Source: Thalassolituus sp006212115 | GTDB lineage: Bacteria > Pseudomonadota > Gammaproteobacteria > Pseudomonadales > Oceanobacteraceae | Strand: one strand, 5' to 3' | Length of the DNA: 64,000 nucleotides | Assembly: GCF_040372045.1 (NCBI RefSeq) | Contig: NZ_BAABWH010000002.1 | Shown here: one piece after another, positions 43,784 to 53,333 of the stretch | Layout of the letters: each line of letters starts with the position of its first letter | How positions within the stretch are numbered: position 1 is the stretch's first letter | Translations under genes and position numbers: made by a program | The notes under the pieces: generated by a model | Told to the model about the DNA's origin: nothing | The model's database searches: none | What the model saw: the letters and a program-made list of their open reading frames with translations, nothing else

Positions 43784-45295
43784 GTGCTGAACGATTCCTT
43801 AGGTGCTACTGCCTTACAAGAGAATCATTCGCCAACCCTTTCATCGGATGAAATACCCTTAACGGATATTTATTCTTTCCTGTCTGAAAACGATGATGCG
43901 GAGGCGTTTCGCCGTTGGGTCGAATTGTCGGCGCCTGCTGATACCTCACGCCTGAATGCTCGCCATTGGCTTGCCCAACAGATTGCCCTTATCGACGAAC
44001 AGATTTCAGAGCAGATTGATGCTGTATTGCATCATCGCCGTTTTCAGTCGTTAGAAGCAGCTTGGCGTGGCGTCTGGTTTTTGGTGGATGCCGTAGTTAA
44101 TCCAGAAAACACCCGTATCCGTCTCCTCGATGCCAGTTGGAAAGATCTTGCTCGGGATATGGAGCGTTCACCTGATTTTGATCAGAGTGGGCTGTTTCAC
44201 CTGCTATACAATGAAGAATTTGGTACGCCCGGCGGTAACCCGTTCAGCGTGTTGCTGGGTGACTATTACGTGGCTCATCGCCCGTATGAAGATCATAAAA
44301 TCGATGATGTTTTCACTCTTCAGGGCATAAGTCGCGCGGCGGCAGCTGCGTTTTGTCCATTCGTGTGCAGTGCGGCTCCTCAGCTTTTTGGTCTCGATAA
44401 TTTCGATAACCTCGGTCTGCATATCCATGTCGACGAGGTATTCCGCTCAACCGATTACGTTCGTTGGCGAGCGATGCGGGAACATGAAGACAGTCGTTTT
44501 CTGGCCCTGACTCTGCCTCAGGTATTGATGCGCGAGCCGTACCAGGATAACCGTCGTTCCCGCTCTGGATTGCGTTATAACGAATCCGTCACTGGGAAAG
44601 ATAATCGACGCTACCTGTGGGGGAACGCTTGTTTCGCACTGGGTACCGTCCTGATTCGCGAGTTCTCAGAGGTCGGCTGGTTCAGCCATATTCGGGGTGT
44701 ACCCCGGGACCACAATGGTGGCGGACTGGTAACCCAGTTTCCGTCTCCCAAATATCGTACGGACTCAACCAAGGCCATGGTGAAGATGGTCACCTCAGTC
44801 ACCATCACAGATCAGTTTGAGCGTGAGTTGAGTGATCACGGAATGATTGCTCTGTGTCACTGTTTCCAGACTCCGTTCGCGGTGTTTAATAACTGTCCGT
44901 CTTTACAGATTCCAAAGTCGTACAGTAAAAAATCAGCGACGGCTAACGCTCGTATCAGCTCTATGCTGCAACAGATTCTGTGTGGTTCACGGGTGGCGCA
45001 GTACATTAAGGTGATTGTCCGGGATAAAGTCGGGTCTTACACGACGGCCGAATCCTGCGAGCGTTTCTTACAGAACTGGTTGGACCAGTATACAACCGGT
45101 CGGGATGATCTTTCATGGGAAATGATGGCACGCTATCCGTTGCGTGAAGCGCGCGTTGTTGTGGATGAAGATCCGGCGAAGCCGGGCTATTACAACAGCA
45201 TGGTTCACCTTAAAACTCATTACTCGGTTGACCATCTGGTGTCGGAATTGAAACTGACGACCTCTCTCAGCCAGATTGATATTGGTAAGGTGTGA
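43784..45295 (+). CDS. Second TssC-family protein (TssC2; ImpD/EvpB-like)
   Basis: A 503-residue paralogue of the preceding TssC. It keeps LEAAWRGVWFLVDAVVNPEN, LYNEEFGTPGGNPFSVLLGDYYV, ISRAAAAAFCPFVCSAAPQLFGLDNF and YIKVIVRDKVGSYTTAESCERFLQNWL in overlapping parts, but has a different N-terminus (ALQENHSPTLSSDEIPLTDIYS-like). Tandem TssC-type genes are known from imp/Agrobacterium T6SS loci, where the second copy has a separate and less understood role. It is not followed by its own TssB. Confidence 0.92.
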   Translation: MLNDSLGATALQENHSPTLSSDEIPLTDIYSFLSENDDAEAFRRWVELSAPADTSRLNARHWLAQQIALIDEQISEQIDAVLHHRRFQSLEAAWRGVWFLVDAVVNPENTRIRLLDASWKDLARDMERSPDFDQSGLFHLLYNEEFGTPGGNPFSVLLGDYYVAHRPYEDHKIDDVFTLQGISRAAAAAFCPFVCSAAPQLFGLDNFDNLGLHIHVDEVFRSTDYVRWRAMREHEDSRFLALTLPQVLMREPYQDNRRSRSGLRYNESVTGKDNRRYLWGNACFALGTVLIREFSEVGWFSHIRGVPRDHNGGGLVTQFPSPKYRTDSTKAMVKMVTSVTITDQFERELSDHGMIALCHCFQTPFAVFNNCPSLQIPKSYSKKSATANARISSMLQQILCGSRVAQYIKVIVRDKVGSYTTAESCERFLQNWLDQYTTGRDDLSWEMMARYPLREARVVVDEDPAKPGYYNSMVHLKTHYSVDHLVSELKLTTSLSQIDIGKV

Positions 45296-45297
45296 CC

Positions 45298-45777
45298 ATG
45301 TCTGAATTGAAAGATAAACCCTTAATTCCGCCTTTACTCGATCGCTTTCTGGAGCAGAACAAGACAACGGATTTTCGCCAGAGCCATCAGATAGTCCGTA
45401 GCTTGCGCGAGAGTATTCGTCGCGATCTTGAGAATTTATTCAACACTCGCTATTGCTGTGTGTCACCGCCTGAAGGTTACGCCTGCTTGGAGGATTCTGT
45501 TCTCAATTATGGATTGCCGGATTTATCGACCATCAATATGACATCATTTAATAGTCGTAATGAATTTTGTCGACGTATTGAAAAAGCAGTGAAGCGATTT
45601 GAACCCCGAATTCGATCGGTCAAAGTAAAAACAGAAACCGTAATTGATAATGAAGATCCGACAATTCGCTTCCGTGTCGAAGCGACGCTGAATGTAAACC
45701 CATTACAAGAAATGATTATTTTTGAATCTGCGCTGAATCCCGTTAATCAGACAGTTAATGTATCGGAGATTTTCTGA
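45298..45777 (+). CDS. tssE: T6SS baseplate protein TssE
   Basis: A 159-residue gp25-like baseplate protein with the lysozyme-like gp25 fold (IPPLLDRFLEQN; SLRESIRRDLENLFNTR; YGLPDLSTINMTS). I place the start at ATG 45298, 7 bases after an AAGG site; GTG 45292 overlaps the tssC2 stop and is less likely. It starts baseplate assembly around the sheath. Confidence 0.94.
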   Translation: MSELKDKPLIPPLLDRFLEQNKTTDFRQSHQIVRSLRESIRRDLENLFNTRYCCVSPPEGYACLEDSVLNYGLPDLSTINMTSFNSRNEFCRRIEKAVKRFEPRIRSVKVKTETVIDNEDPTIRFRVEATLNVNPLQEMIIFESALNPVNQTVNVSEIF

Positions 45778-45779
45778 GT

Positions 45780-47609
45780 ATGAGTGACAGATTGCTGTAT
45801 CACTACGAGAAAGAGCTGGCATTTATTAAGCAATCCGCCAGCGATTTTGCGCGCCAGCACCCTTCCGTTGCAGAAAGCCTGAAGCTGGGCAATGACTCAG
45901 TAGATGATCCCCTTGTCGCCCGTCTGTTGTCCGGTTTTGCCTTTCTTAATGCCCGTATTCAGCAAAAACTCAGTGATGACTTTCCTGAACTGACGGATGC
46001 CATGCTAGAGACGTTGTATCCGCATTATCTGCGGCCGCTACCCTCAATGGCGATCACTCAGTTTTCTCCACTGGATGACCTTGATGGTCCGGTTAAGATT
46101 CCCGCTGGAACGCTTCTGGATACAGATTCAGACGATGAAGAGTGCCGTTTTACTACGTCGTATCCGGTAGAAATGTTGCCGATACGGGTGGACTCTGCCC
46201 AGCTGATGCCGAGGCCCTTTGTTGCGCCCGGTAGCCTGGAGGTTCAGGGAGCTTCTGCCGTACTGAAAGTTTCCTTCCGTACGTTAAGCGATGATCTGGT
46301 CTTGAGCGAAATGGACTTCTCAAAAATACGGTTGTTTTTGAAGGGACAGTTGCAGCATGTTCATCCTCTCTATGACCTTTTGTTAACCAAGTGCTTTAAG
46401 GTGGTTGTTGCGAATGGCGAAGCGGATGTCGCGCCAGTATTTTTGAATTCGGATTGTCTTGAGCAGGTTGGTTTTGGTAGCGACGAAGGAATGCTTCCTT
46501 ATCCTCCGAATTCTTTTGTCGGGTACCGACTTCTTACTGAATATTTTGCCTTTCAGGAGAAGTTCCAGTTTATTGATCTGACTCAGCTTGATGTCGCAAT
46601 GAACGAGTCCTACACCAATACTCTTAATGTGTATTTCTATTTGCGGGAAAGTGACACCGAGCTGGAGCATCAGGTGAATGGGAGTATGTTCGCCTTGGGC
46701 TGTACTCCAGTAGTAAATCTGTTTGAAAGCATCGCTGATCCCGTCGTTCTGACTCATACAGAGTCACGCTATCCGGTTGTGCCCGATTCACGGCGCCGTG
46801 ATGGGCTCGAGGTCTATAGCATCACTCAGGTTGGCGCCACGGATAGTGATGGTAAGTACACGGCTTACCGTCCTTTTTATGGCATGAACCATAGCCGCAA
46901 TACCGAGAGTAAGCCGGCATTCTGGTTGACGCATCGTCGTGAAGTGCTTGAAGGGGATCATAGGAATGAACTGGCATCTGAGGTCGATATCAGCTTGGTT
47001 GATATGAACTTCAACCCCCATCTGGTGAAGAATCAGAATCTGGAAATGCAGCTACTGTGCAGTAACCGAAACGTGCCTCGTAAATTGACGACAGGACAGG
47101 GACGACCTTACTTCGAGGTGGTCGATGACGAATACCCGACTGAGCGGATTTCGTGTGTCGTTGTGCCCTCGGCGACGATACGACCACCGTTACGCGAACG
47201 CGGTTACTGGCGATTAATCTCGCATCTCAACCTGAACCACTTATCTCTTAGTCAGGGTGGTGGTTCGGTAGAGGCCTTGAAAGAGATTTTGCGCTTGTAT
47301 GATTTCAGAGATTCCGCGAGCACAAGAAATATGATTGACGCTGTAACTGGCATTCATACTAAGCCAGTGACGTCGCCGGTTCAGGTTGATGGCATGGTGT
47401 CGTTGTGTCGCGGGACTCAGATAGAGCTCGAACTGGACCCGGTTATGTTAGCGGGTACCAGTCCGCTTATGTTTGCCAGTGTGATGGAACGATTCTTTGG
47501 CCTGTATGGTTCGATCAATTCGTTTACCAAGCTGATTGTGACGCTCAATGGAAAAGATGGGGAGTTTAAGCGATGGCCACCACGCGCCGGCGAAAAAGCC
47601 TTAATCTGA
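45780..47609 (+). CDS. tssF: T6SS baseplate protein TssF
   Basis: A 609-residue baseplate wedge protein. The N-terminus is characteristic of TssF (LLYHYEKELAFIKQSASDFARQHP; DPLVARLLSGFAFLNARIQQKLSDDFPELTDAMLETLYPHYLRP in parts). The C-terminal end includes the ERFFGLYGSINSFTKL motif. It begins 2 bp after tssE and overlaps the start of tssG by 37 bp. Confidence 0.96.
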   Translation: MSDRLLYHYEKELAFIKQSASDFARQHPSVAESLKLGNDSVDDPLVARLLSGFAFLNARIQQKLSDDFPELTDAMLETLYPHYLRPLPSMAITQFSPLDDLDGPVKIPAGTLLDTDSDDEECRFTTSYPVEMLPIRVDSAQLMPRPFVAPGSLEVQGASAVLKVSFRTLSDDLVLSEMDFSKIRLFLKGQLQHVHPLYDLLLTKCFKVVVANGEADVAPVFLNSDCLEQVGFGSDEGMLPYPPNSFVGYRLLTEYFAFQEKFQFIDLTQLDVAMNESYTNTLNVYFYLRESDTELEHQVNGSMFALGCTPVVNLFESIADPVVLTHTESRYPVVPDSRRRDGLEVYSITQVGATDSDGKYTAYRPFYGMNHSRNTESKPAFWLTHRREVLEGDHRNELASEVDISLVDMNFNPHLVKNQNLEMQLLCSNRNVPRKLTTGQGRPYFEVVDDEYPTERISCVVVPSATIRPPLRERGYWRLISHLNLNHLSLSQGGGSVEALKEILRLYDFRDSASTRNMIDAVTGIHTKPVTSPVQVDGMVSLCRGTQIELELDPVMLAGTSPLMFASVMERFFGLYGSINSFTKLIVTLNGKDGEFKRWPPRAGEKALI

Positions 47610-48712
47610 TTGAGCAATTGCAGTCTGAGCCGCATCGCTTTGACTTTTTTCAGGCGGTACGGCTGCTCGAGTCTGCTGCCCAACAAGATCTCGGCGATGA
47701 TACCGTGGCGACCGACAGTGTCGGTGGTTTAGCGCGGCCCGATAAAGAGGCGGTGCACTTTACCTCCCGCACAAGCCTCGCCTTTAATGGTTCTGATGTG
47801 ACAAAAGTATCGCGTAAGCGGATACATAGTCACGATTCAGAAGAGAGCCCAGCACTGCAATGGCAGGTCGAGGTTGCGATGATGGGGCTGGCGGGCAGTC
47901 AGGGCGTCATGCCTTACTACCTCAGTGAAACCATTATGTCGGAGCTTCGCCAGAAGAACCCGGCCTTAAAAGACTATCTCGATGTATTTAATCATCGAAC
48001 TATTTCTCTGTTTTACGAAGCCTGGCATAAATATCAGATGGGCGCGTCGTTTGAGCGCTCTGCTCGCGATGACACAGACAAAAAAGATTTATTTACGGAT
48101 GCACTGCTGTCATTAGCAGGACTCGGGATACCGGAATTGCGTTATCGCTCCAGTATGCCTGATGAACCGATTGCTCAGTACGCTTCTCATTTTTCACGCA
48201 ATATCTGTTCGGCTGAATCGCTGCGCAGCAGTATTGCGGGCACGTTTGGACTGGAGGTGTACATCCAACAGTTCAATGGCTCCTGGTATGACTTGCCTGC
48301 AGATGCGCGCTGCCGCTTACCCGATGAGGAGTACCCTCACGGTGTGAATAATGCGCTTGGTGTGAGTACCGTCATGGGCGTACGTTGTTATCAGGCCCAG
48401 AGTAAATTTACTGTCGTAGCCGTACCACATAGCGAAGACGAATTCCGAAGCCTTGCACCGGGCTCGCCCGGACTTGAAGAACTCAAAGCATTTATCAAAC
48501 TGAGTGTTGGTGAAGAGCAGGACTTTGATATCGAAGTAAAACTCGACGCCCAGTATTTTCCACTGGACGATTTATTTGACCCAGCCCATACCGAGCAGTT
48601 ATTGGGTTGGACTACATACATGAACCCGGAAATGATAAAGGATAATGCGTTATCCATTCGCCTGTCCCAGCATGTGCCTGTGCCAGACGATGCATTGCCA
48701 GTGGCGTATTAA
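47573..48712 (+). CDS. tssG: T6SS baseplate protein TssG
   Basis: A 379-residue baseplate wedge partner of TssF. Family landmarks are LNLIEQLQSEPHRFDFFQAVRLLE, GSQGVMPYYLSE, LFYEAWHKYQ and the YFGxxVYIQQF-like segment GLEVYIQQFNGSW. The start inside the tssF coding region (ATGGCCACCACGC) is supported by a GGGGAG ribosome site and by the N-terminal match. Confidence 0.94.
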   Translation: MATTRRRKSLNLIEQLQSEPHRFDFFQAVRLLESAAQQDLGDDTVATDSVGGLARPDKEAVHFTSRTSLAFNGSDVTKVSRKRIHSHDSEESPALQWQVEVAMMGLAGSQGVMPYYLSETIMSELRQKNPALKDYLDVFNHRTISLFYEAWHKYQMGASFERSARDDTDKKDLFTDALLSLAGLGIPELRYRSSMPDEPIAQYASHFSRNICSAESLRSSIAGTFGLEVYIQQFNGSWYDLPADARCRLPDEEYPHGVNNALGVSTVMGVRCYQAQSKFTVVAVPHSEDEFRSLAPGSPGLEELKAFIKLSVGEEQDFDIEVKLDAQYFPLDDLFDPAHTEQLLGWTTYMNPEMIKDNALSIRLSQHVPVPDDALPVAY

Positions 48713-48764
48713 ACGCAGGGATCACAAGGACTCACTTTTTCAGAGATGAACGAGGAATAAACCC

Positions 48765-51425
48765 ATGATAAACATCAACCTGAAGTCTCTGGTCGACAAA
48801 ATGTCGCCCTATATGCGGGACTCACTCGAAGGCGCGGCAGGCCTGTGTCTCGCGCATAGCCAATACAATGTTGAGTTGGAGCATTGGCTTCTGAAGCTGC
48901 TGGACATCTCTGATACCGATTTTGTCACTCTGCTTGAAAAGCATGAGGTCAATCCGGGTGCTGTAGCAAAACAGCTAGCGGGAACAATCTCACGCTTTCG
49001 TTCAGGTAGCAGCCGCCCGGCAGCCTTGGCTCCGAGTATTGTAGAAGCGGCGAAAAACGCTTGGATGCTTGCCTCTGTGGATTATGGTCACCCAACCGTT
49101 AGCTCTGGCCACCTCCTTGCCGCCTTGTTGCTGGAAGACAGCACACGCCGACAACTGTTAGAAAGCTGCTCAGAGCTGAAAGACATAGCGCCAGAGTCTA
49201 TCCGCGAAACAGCACGGGCTATTTTTGGCACCACAGGTGAAACAGACTCTCTGGTACGTGGCAATGAACCCGGCGCGAAAGCGGGAGCTGCAGGTCCTGT
49301 TTCAGCCTCGAAGACTCCAGCTTTGGACAAGTACACAGTCAACCTGACCGAGCGTGCGCAAAACGGGCAGATTGATCCAGTATTGGGACGTGACGAAGAA
49401 ATCCGCCAATGCATCGATATTCTGACTCGTCGCCGCCAGAACAACCCAATCATGACCGGTGAAGCCGGTGTGGGTAAAACCGCTGTCGTTGAAGGCTTTG
49501 CATTGCGTATCGCAGAAGGTGACGTGCCTGACCCGCTGAAAGGCGTTGCAGTGCGTACGCTGGATCTTGGCCTGCTACAGGCGGGTGCGAGTGTGAAAGG
49601 TGAATTTGAAAATCGTCTTAAATCGGTTATCGAAGAAGTACGTGCGTCTGTCACACCTATCATCTTATTTATCGACGAAGCACACACCATGATTGGTGCA
49701 GGCGGTAAAGAAGGACAAGGTGATGCCGCAAACCTGCTGAAACCTGCATTGGCACGTGGCGAGCTGCGTACTATTGCGGCGACGACTTGGGCCGAATACA
49801 AAAAGTACTTCGAACGCGACCCAGCGCTGACGCGACGCTTCCAAGTGGTGAAAGTTGAAGAGCCATCCGAAGAAAAAGCCATCGACATGATGCGCGGCAT
49901 TGCCCAGTCACTGCAGGATCATCACAAAGTACGGATTCTTGATGAAGCCATCATCGCTTCCGTAACCTTGTCTCATCGTTATATTCCAGCTCGTCAATTG
50001 CCAGACAAATCAGTGAGCCTGCTGGACACGGCTTGCGCGCGCGTGGCACTGAGTCAGTCAGCGACTCCGGGTGCAATTGAAGATGCACAGCGCCGCATCC
50101 AGCGTGCAGAGACCACCATTGGCAAGCTTGAGCGCGAAGCCGCTGCGACTGGCGAGCACACAGAGCGTCTGGCAGCCTTGTACGAAGAGAAACAAAGCGC
50201 CGAAACACTGCTCTCCGAGTTAACCAGTCAGTACGAGAAAGAAACAGCACTGATCACTCAGATCCGCGAGTGTCGCGATAAAATTGATCAGAATTTTATG
50301 GCTTCTGCGGAGAGCAAACTTTCCGACGGTGAAGCAGATGAGCTTAAAACACAGCTCAAAGCACTCACAGCCGAGCTCGCGGGTATCCAGGGCGACGCGC
50401 CTTTGATGCAAGCAAATGTTGATGAACAAGCTATTGCAGAAGTGATTGCAAACTGGACGGGGATTCCGGTTGGTAAAATGGTCAGCGACCAGATCAGTGC
50501 AGTACAGACATTGGGCGACCGACTGGGGCAGCGTGTGATTGGCCAGCCTCATGCGCTGGAAGCAATTGCTCAGGTGATTCGTACTTCACGTGCAGGTCTT
50601 ACAGATCCACGTAAGCCAATGGGTGTTTTCCTGTTCTGTGGTACGTCGGGTGTGGGTAAAACAGAAACGGCCCTTGCACTGGCGGATGAGCTGTTTGGTG
50701 GTGAGCAGAACATCACTACTATTAACATGTCTGAGTTCAAAGAAGAGCACAAAGTCTCCATGCTGCTGGGTTCACCTCCGGGCTATGTTGGCTATGGTGA
50801 AGGTGGCGTACTGACCGAAGCTGCGCGTCGTAAGCCGTATTCCGTTATCCTGCTGGATGAAATGGAAAAGGCACACCCAGGCGTGCAGGACATCTTCTAC
50901 AACCTGTTCGACAAAGGCACGATCAAAGACGGTGAAGGTCGGGATATCGACTTTAAAAACACCATCATTATTATGACCTCGAACGCTGGTGAAGATGCAA
51001 TCCGTGCGATCTTTAATCAGGTTGAAGAAAAACCAGAGCCAGAAGTTCTGCTCGATAACATTCGTCCTCACCTGTTGCAGCACTTTAAACCTGCATTCAT
51101 GGGTCGTGCGAACACCATCGCATACTACCCACTGGATGACGAAAACCTGATGAAGATTGCCGCGATCAATATGCGTCGTATCGAGAAGCGCCTCACCGAA
51201 AAATACGGTGCAGAATTCAGCTACGACGAAGATGTGTTGATCAATATCGTTGCTCGTTGTCAGGAGTCGGATACCGGCGCACGTAACATCGAAACCATCC
51301 TGAATCGCACCGTCCTACCAGCATTGGCGTCGGAGTGCTTGTCGAAGATGGCCGAAGGTGAAGAAGTTACTAAGGTGCACATTGGTGCCACTGAAGAAGG
51401 TGACTTTACTTACCAGGTAAGCTGA
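48765..51425 (+). CDS. tssH: T6SS sheath-recycling ATPase TssH (ClpV)
   Basis: An 886-residue AAA+ unfoldase of the ClpB/ClpV class that disassembles contracted sheath. It has an N-terminal TssC-binding domain (about 1-160), AAA1 with Walker A GEAGVGKT (about 231-238) and Walker B ILFIDEAHT, a middle coiled-coil domain (about 420-530), and AAA2 with Walker A GTSGVGKT (about 625-632) and Walker B VILLDEMEKAHP. It is the last gene of the plus-strand T6SS operon; a strong terminator follows. Confidence 0.97.
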   Translation: MININLKSLVDKMSPYMRDSLEGAAGLCLAHSQYNVELEHWLLKLLDISDTDFVTLLEKHEVNPGAVAKQLAGTISRFRSGSSRPAALAPSIVEAAKNAWMLASVDYGHPTVSSGHLLAALLLEDSTRRQLLESCSELKDIAPESIRETARAIFGTTGETDSLVRGNEPGAKAGAAGPVSASKTPALDKYTVNLTERAQNGQIDPVLGRDEEIRQCIDILTRRRQNNPIMTGEAGVGKTAVVEGFALRIAEGDVPDPLKGVAVRTLDLGLLQAGASVKGEFENRLKSVIEEVRASVTPIILFIDEAHTMIGAGGKEGQGDAANLLKPALARGELRTIAATTWAEYKKYFERDPALTRRFQVVKVEEPSEEKAIDMMRGIAQSLQDHHKVRILDEAIIASVTLSHRYIPARQLPDKSVSLLDTACARVALSQSATPGAIEDAQRRIQRAETTIGKLEREAAATGEHTERLAALYEEKQSAETLLSELTSQYEKETALITQIRECRDKIDQNFMASAESKLSDGEADELKTQLKALTAELAGIQGDAPLMQANVDEQAIAEVIANWTGIPVGKMVSDQISAVQTLGDRLGQRVIGQPHALEAIAQVIRTSRAGLTDPRKPMGVFLFCGTSGVGKTETALALADELFGGEQNITTINMSEFKEEHKVSMLLGSPPGYVGYGEGGVLTEAARRKPYSVILLDEMEKAHPGVQDIFYNLFDKGTIKDGEGRDIDFKNTIIIMTSNAGEDAIRAIFNQVEEKPEPEVLLDNIRPHLLQHFKPAFMGRANTIAYYPLDDENLMKIAAINMRRIEKRLTEKYGAEFSYDEDVLINIVARCQESDTGARNIETILNRTVLPALASECLSKMAEGEEVTKVHIGATEEGDFTYQVS

Positions 51426-51440
51426 TTACCGGGTAGAAAC

Positions 51441-51470
51441 AAAAAACGGGGCGAAAGCCCCGTTTTTTAT
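51441..51470. terminator. Bidirectional terminator between tssH and the effector module
   Basis: A6 - ACGGGGC - GAAA - GCCCCGT - T6. The symmetric A and T tracts let it stop transcripts from both tssH and the converging minus-strand payload genes. Confidence 0.95.
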
Positions 51471-51497
51471 GATCAGCAAGTTATATGAAAATATGAA

Positions 51498-51992
51498 TCA
51501 GCTCGGAGGCAGTATTTTCATTCTCTTGTCGTGCTCGGCGTCCCATTTGCACTTGGAACCGAAAGCATTGCCATCTACTCTGAATCGGATTGGGTCATCA
51601 GTTAGTTCGCAGGTAATTACCCAAGGCTTACCACGTGACTCTGTAAACTCTGTTTCGTTACGTTTGATCCCTTCTAAAAGAAGATACTCCATGCCATCCA
51701 CGTATATGTATAATTTCTGTGTTGATACGAACTGACCAGGAATGAATCTGGACATGAAACTAAATATTGGGTTGGCGAAGATGGATGGCATACTGAAGTA
51801 GCCATTCTCATCTGTTAGGGACTCATCAGTTCTTTTATCTGAAGTTCTTTGTATTCTTGCATTCGCAACAGGCTTACCATTGAGTGTAATGGTGCCTGAT
51901 ATTGCCGAAAACAAGCATGTTTTATTGTTATCCGACATAGCGTTCGCTCCTACGAATGCAATTATTAGTATGATGAGAAGAGATTTAAGCAT
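51498..51992 (-). CDS. Exported DUF6795-type protein, candidate immunity protein (copy B)
   Basis: A 164-residue protein with a signal peptide (LKSLLIILIIAFVGANA, cleavage near residue 18) and no lipobox. The mature part starts with an Ig-like/CarboxypepD-regulatory-like fold (CLFSAISGTITLNGKPVANARI; DENGYFSMPSIF), which I recognise as DUF6795-like. A clear paralogue lies at 53334-53834, and the lipase gene sits between them. A periplasmic protein next to a T6SS lipase is the expected arrangement for immunity, but that role is inferred. The region is AT-rich compared with the T6SS core. Confidence 0.72.
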   Translation of the reverse strand: MLKSLLIILIIAFVGANAMSDNNKTCLFSAISGTITLNGKPVANARIQRTSDKRTDESLTDENGYFSMPSIFANPIFSFMSRFIPGQFVSTQKLYIYVDGMEYLLLEGIKRNETEFTESRGKPWVITCELTDDPIRFRVDGNAFGSKCKWDAEHDKRMKILPPS

Positions 51993-52060
51993 TCATATAT
52001 CCATGTGTATGATCATAAAATCAATTTGAAACTGGAAATATTTATGGTCGATCACTATTG

Positions 52061-53302
52061 TTATATAGACTTGCCTCTAACCAGAACGGCATCAAGAATT
52101 CTTTGAGCTTGCTCACTTACCTTCTGATGCAGTCTCTGGAATAAATTTCTGATAAAAACTAGCGTTGCATCTGCTGCTTCAATGGTCTTTCTCATCCCGA
52201 GTAATTCAGCGATTTTTCTTAGGAGCGAAAGAACGAGTGTGGATAGGTGTTTGGTAAGGTCTATTCCCTTTCGTAAGATGTAAGCTAATTGATCCAAAAG
52301 TGTAAAAGATCCAGTGAGTCCTGCTCCAACTGCGGTCCCTATACCTTTTGCTACCTTAAGTAGAACATAGTTAATAGCTTTGTCTAAATACTCGAGGTTG
52401 GTTGGTGTAAAGCTGATTGGGGATTTATTGTTAAGCCAAGGCTCTATTTCGGTAGGCTGCAAGTTCTCAAATCTAAGCCCTCGCAATCCATCCCAGTTGT
52501 TATGCCCTTTGACGGAGTCTCTGTACAGTTTCATATCATGTGCAGATAAGGCTGCAAAATTACCCGCACTAGGCAGGAAATAGTCATAGTCTGCACCTGT
52601 AGTTGTAGGAACATGCATAAATGGCCAGCATGGGATGCAAGGTATTAAGTCTGTGCGGTGATAGGCACGGAATATATTCTCAGGGCCAATCTTTCTCGTG
52701 AACTCATCGGAAAAGCTCTTCAAGCCAACCCGAGGAGAGCCAAATGTATAGCACTTCACTGCCAGAGTAGGATATTTAGATTTTGCGTATTCAGTACACA
52801 GAGTGGCGAGGGCACCGCCGAGGCTATGGCCGACTATATGGAGGTGTAGGGTATTTCGTTTGCCACATTCTGCTAGAAAAATCTCTATTTGGCTTTTCAT
52901 GGAGCTGAATGAATCAGCAAATCCATTGTGAATAGGTTGACCGTATGATGATCTCCGTGTGATTCCTACGCTCAAATCGGTCAGGATGTCTGCGGCGAAC
53001 TTTGTATTCGTACCCCTGAATATAATAAAAGCATGTTTTTCGTATCCCATGCCATTTCCGAAAGCAGTTAAGCCCATAGCAGTTTGGGATTTTAAGACAA
53101 ACACCGAACCCGTAGTTCCCTTTAACAAGGGGATGCCTGTATTGTCTATAGTATTCTGCTCAGGAGGTTCGGGAAGGTCTAGATATTTATGGTGATTCTT
53201 GTGAAGAACTCTGTATCCATCGTCAAGCGTTGCCCCTGTTACTAAACCATATATGTCGTCAGCTATTCGTGCTGCTAACGTTGGCGGATATTTATCACCC
53301 AT
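52061..53302 (-). CDS. Class 3 lipase, probable T6SS lipase effector
   Basis: A 413-residue alpha/beta-hydrolase of the lipase class 3 family. It has the nucleophile elbow VGHSLGGALA (Ser160), the oxyanion segment FIIFRGTNT (about 92-100), Asp218 in RTDLIPCIP as likely catalytic acid and His255 as a candidate base. There is no signal peptide. The C-terminal third (about 310-400) has hydrophobic and amphipathic helices. It is encoded in a minus-strand run after hcp, vgrG, DUF6931 and PAAR genes, between two exported paralogues, the classic layout of a T6SS phospholipase (Tle-type) effector. The activity is predicted from motifs; delivery is inferred from position. The AT-rich composition suggests the cassette was acquired. 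Confidence 0.8.
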   Translation of the reverse strand: MGDKYPPTLAARIADDIYGLVTGATLDDGYRVLHKNHHKYLDLPEPPEQNTIDNTGIPLLKGTTGSVFVLKSQTAMGLTAFGNGMGYEKHAFIIFRGTNTKFAADILTDLSVGITRRSSYGQPIHNGFADSFSSMKSQIEIFLAECGKRNTLHLHIVGHSLGGALATLCTEYAKSKYPTLAVKCYTFGSPRVGLKSFSDEFTRKIGPENIFRAYHRTDLIPCIPCWPFMHVPTTTGADYDYFLPSAGNFAALSAHDMKLYRDSVKGHNNWDGLRGLRFENLQPTEIEPWLNNKSPISFTPTNLEYLDKAINYVLLKVAKGIGTAVGAGLTGSFTLLDQLAYILRKGIDLTKHLSTLVLSLLRKIAELLGMRKTIEAADATLVFIRNLFQRLHQKVSEQAQRILDAVLVRGKSI

Positions 53303-53333
53303 ATCAAATTCCCTCTATTCGTTACTGAACGCT

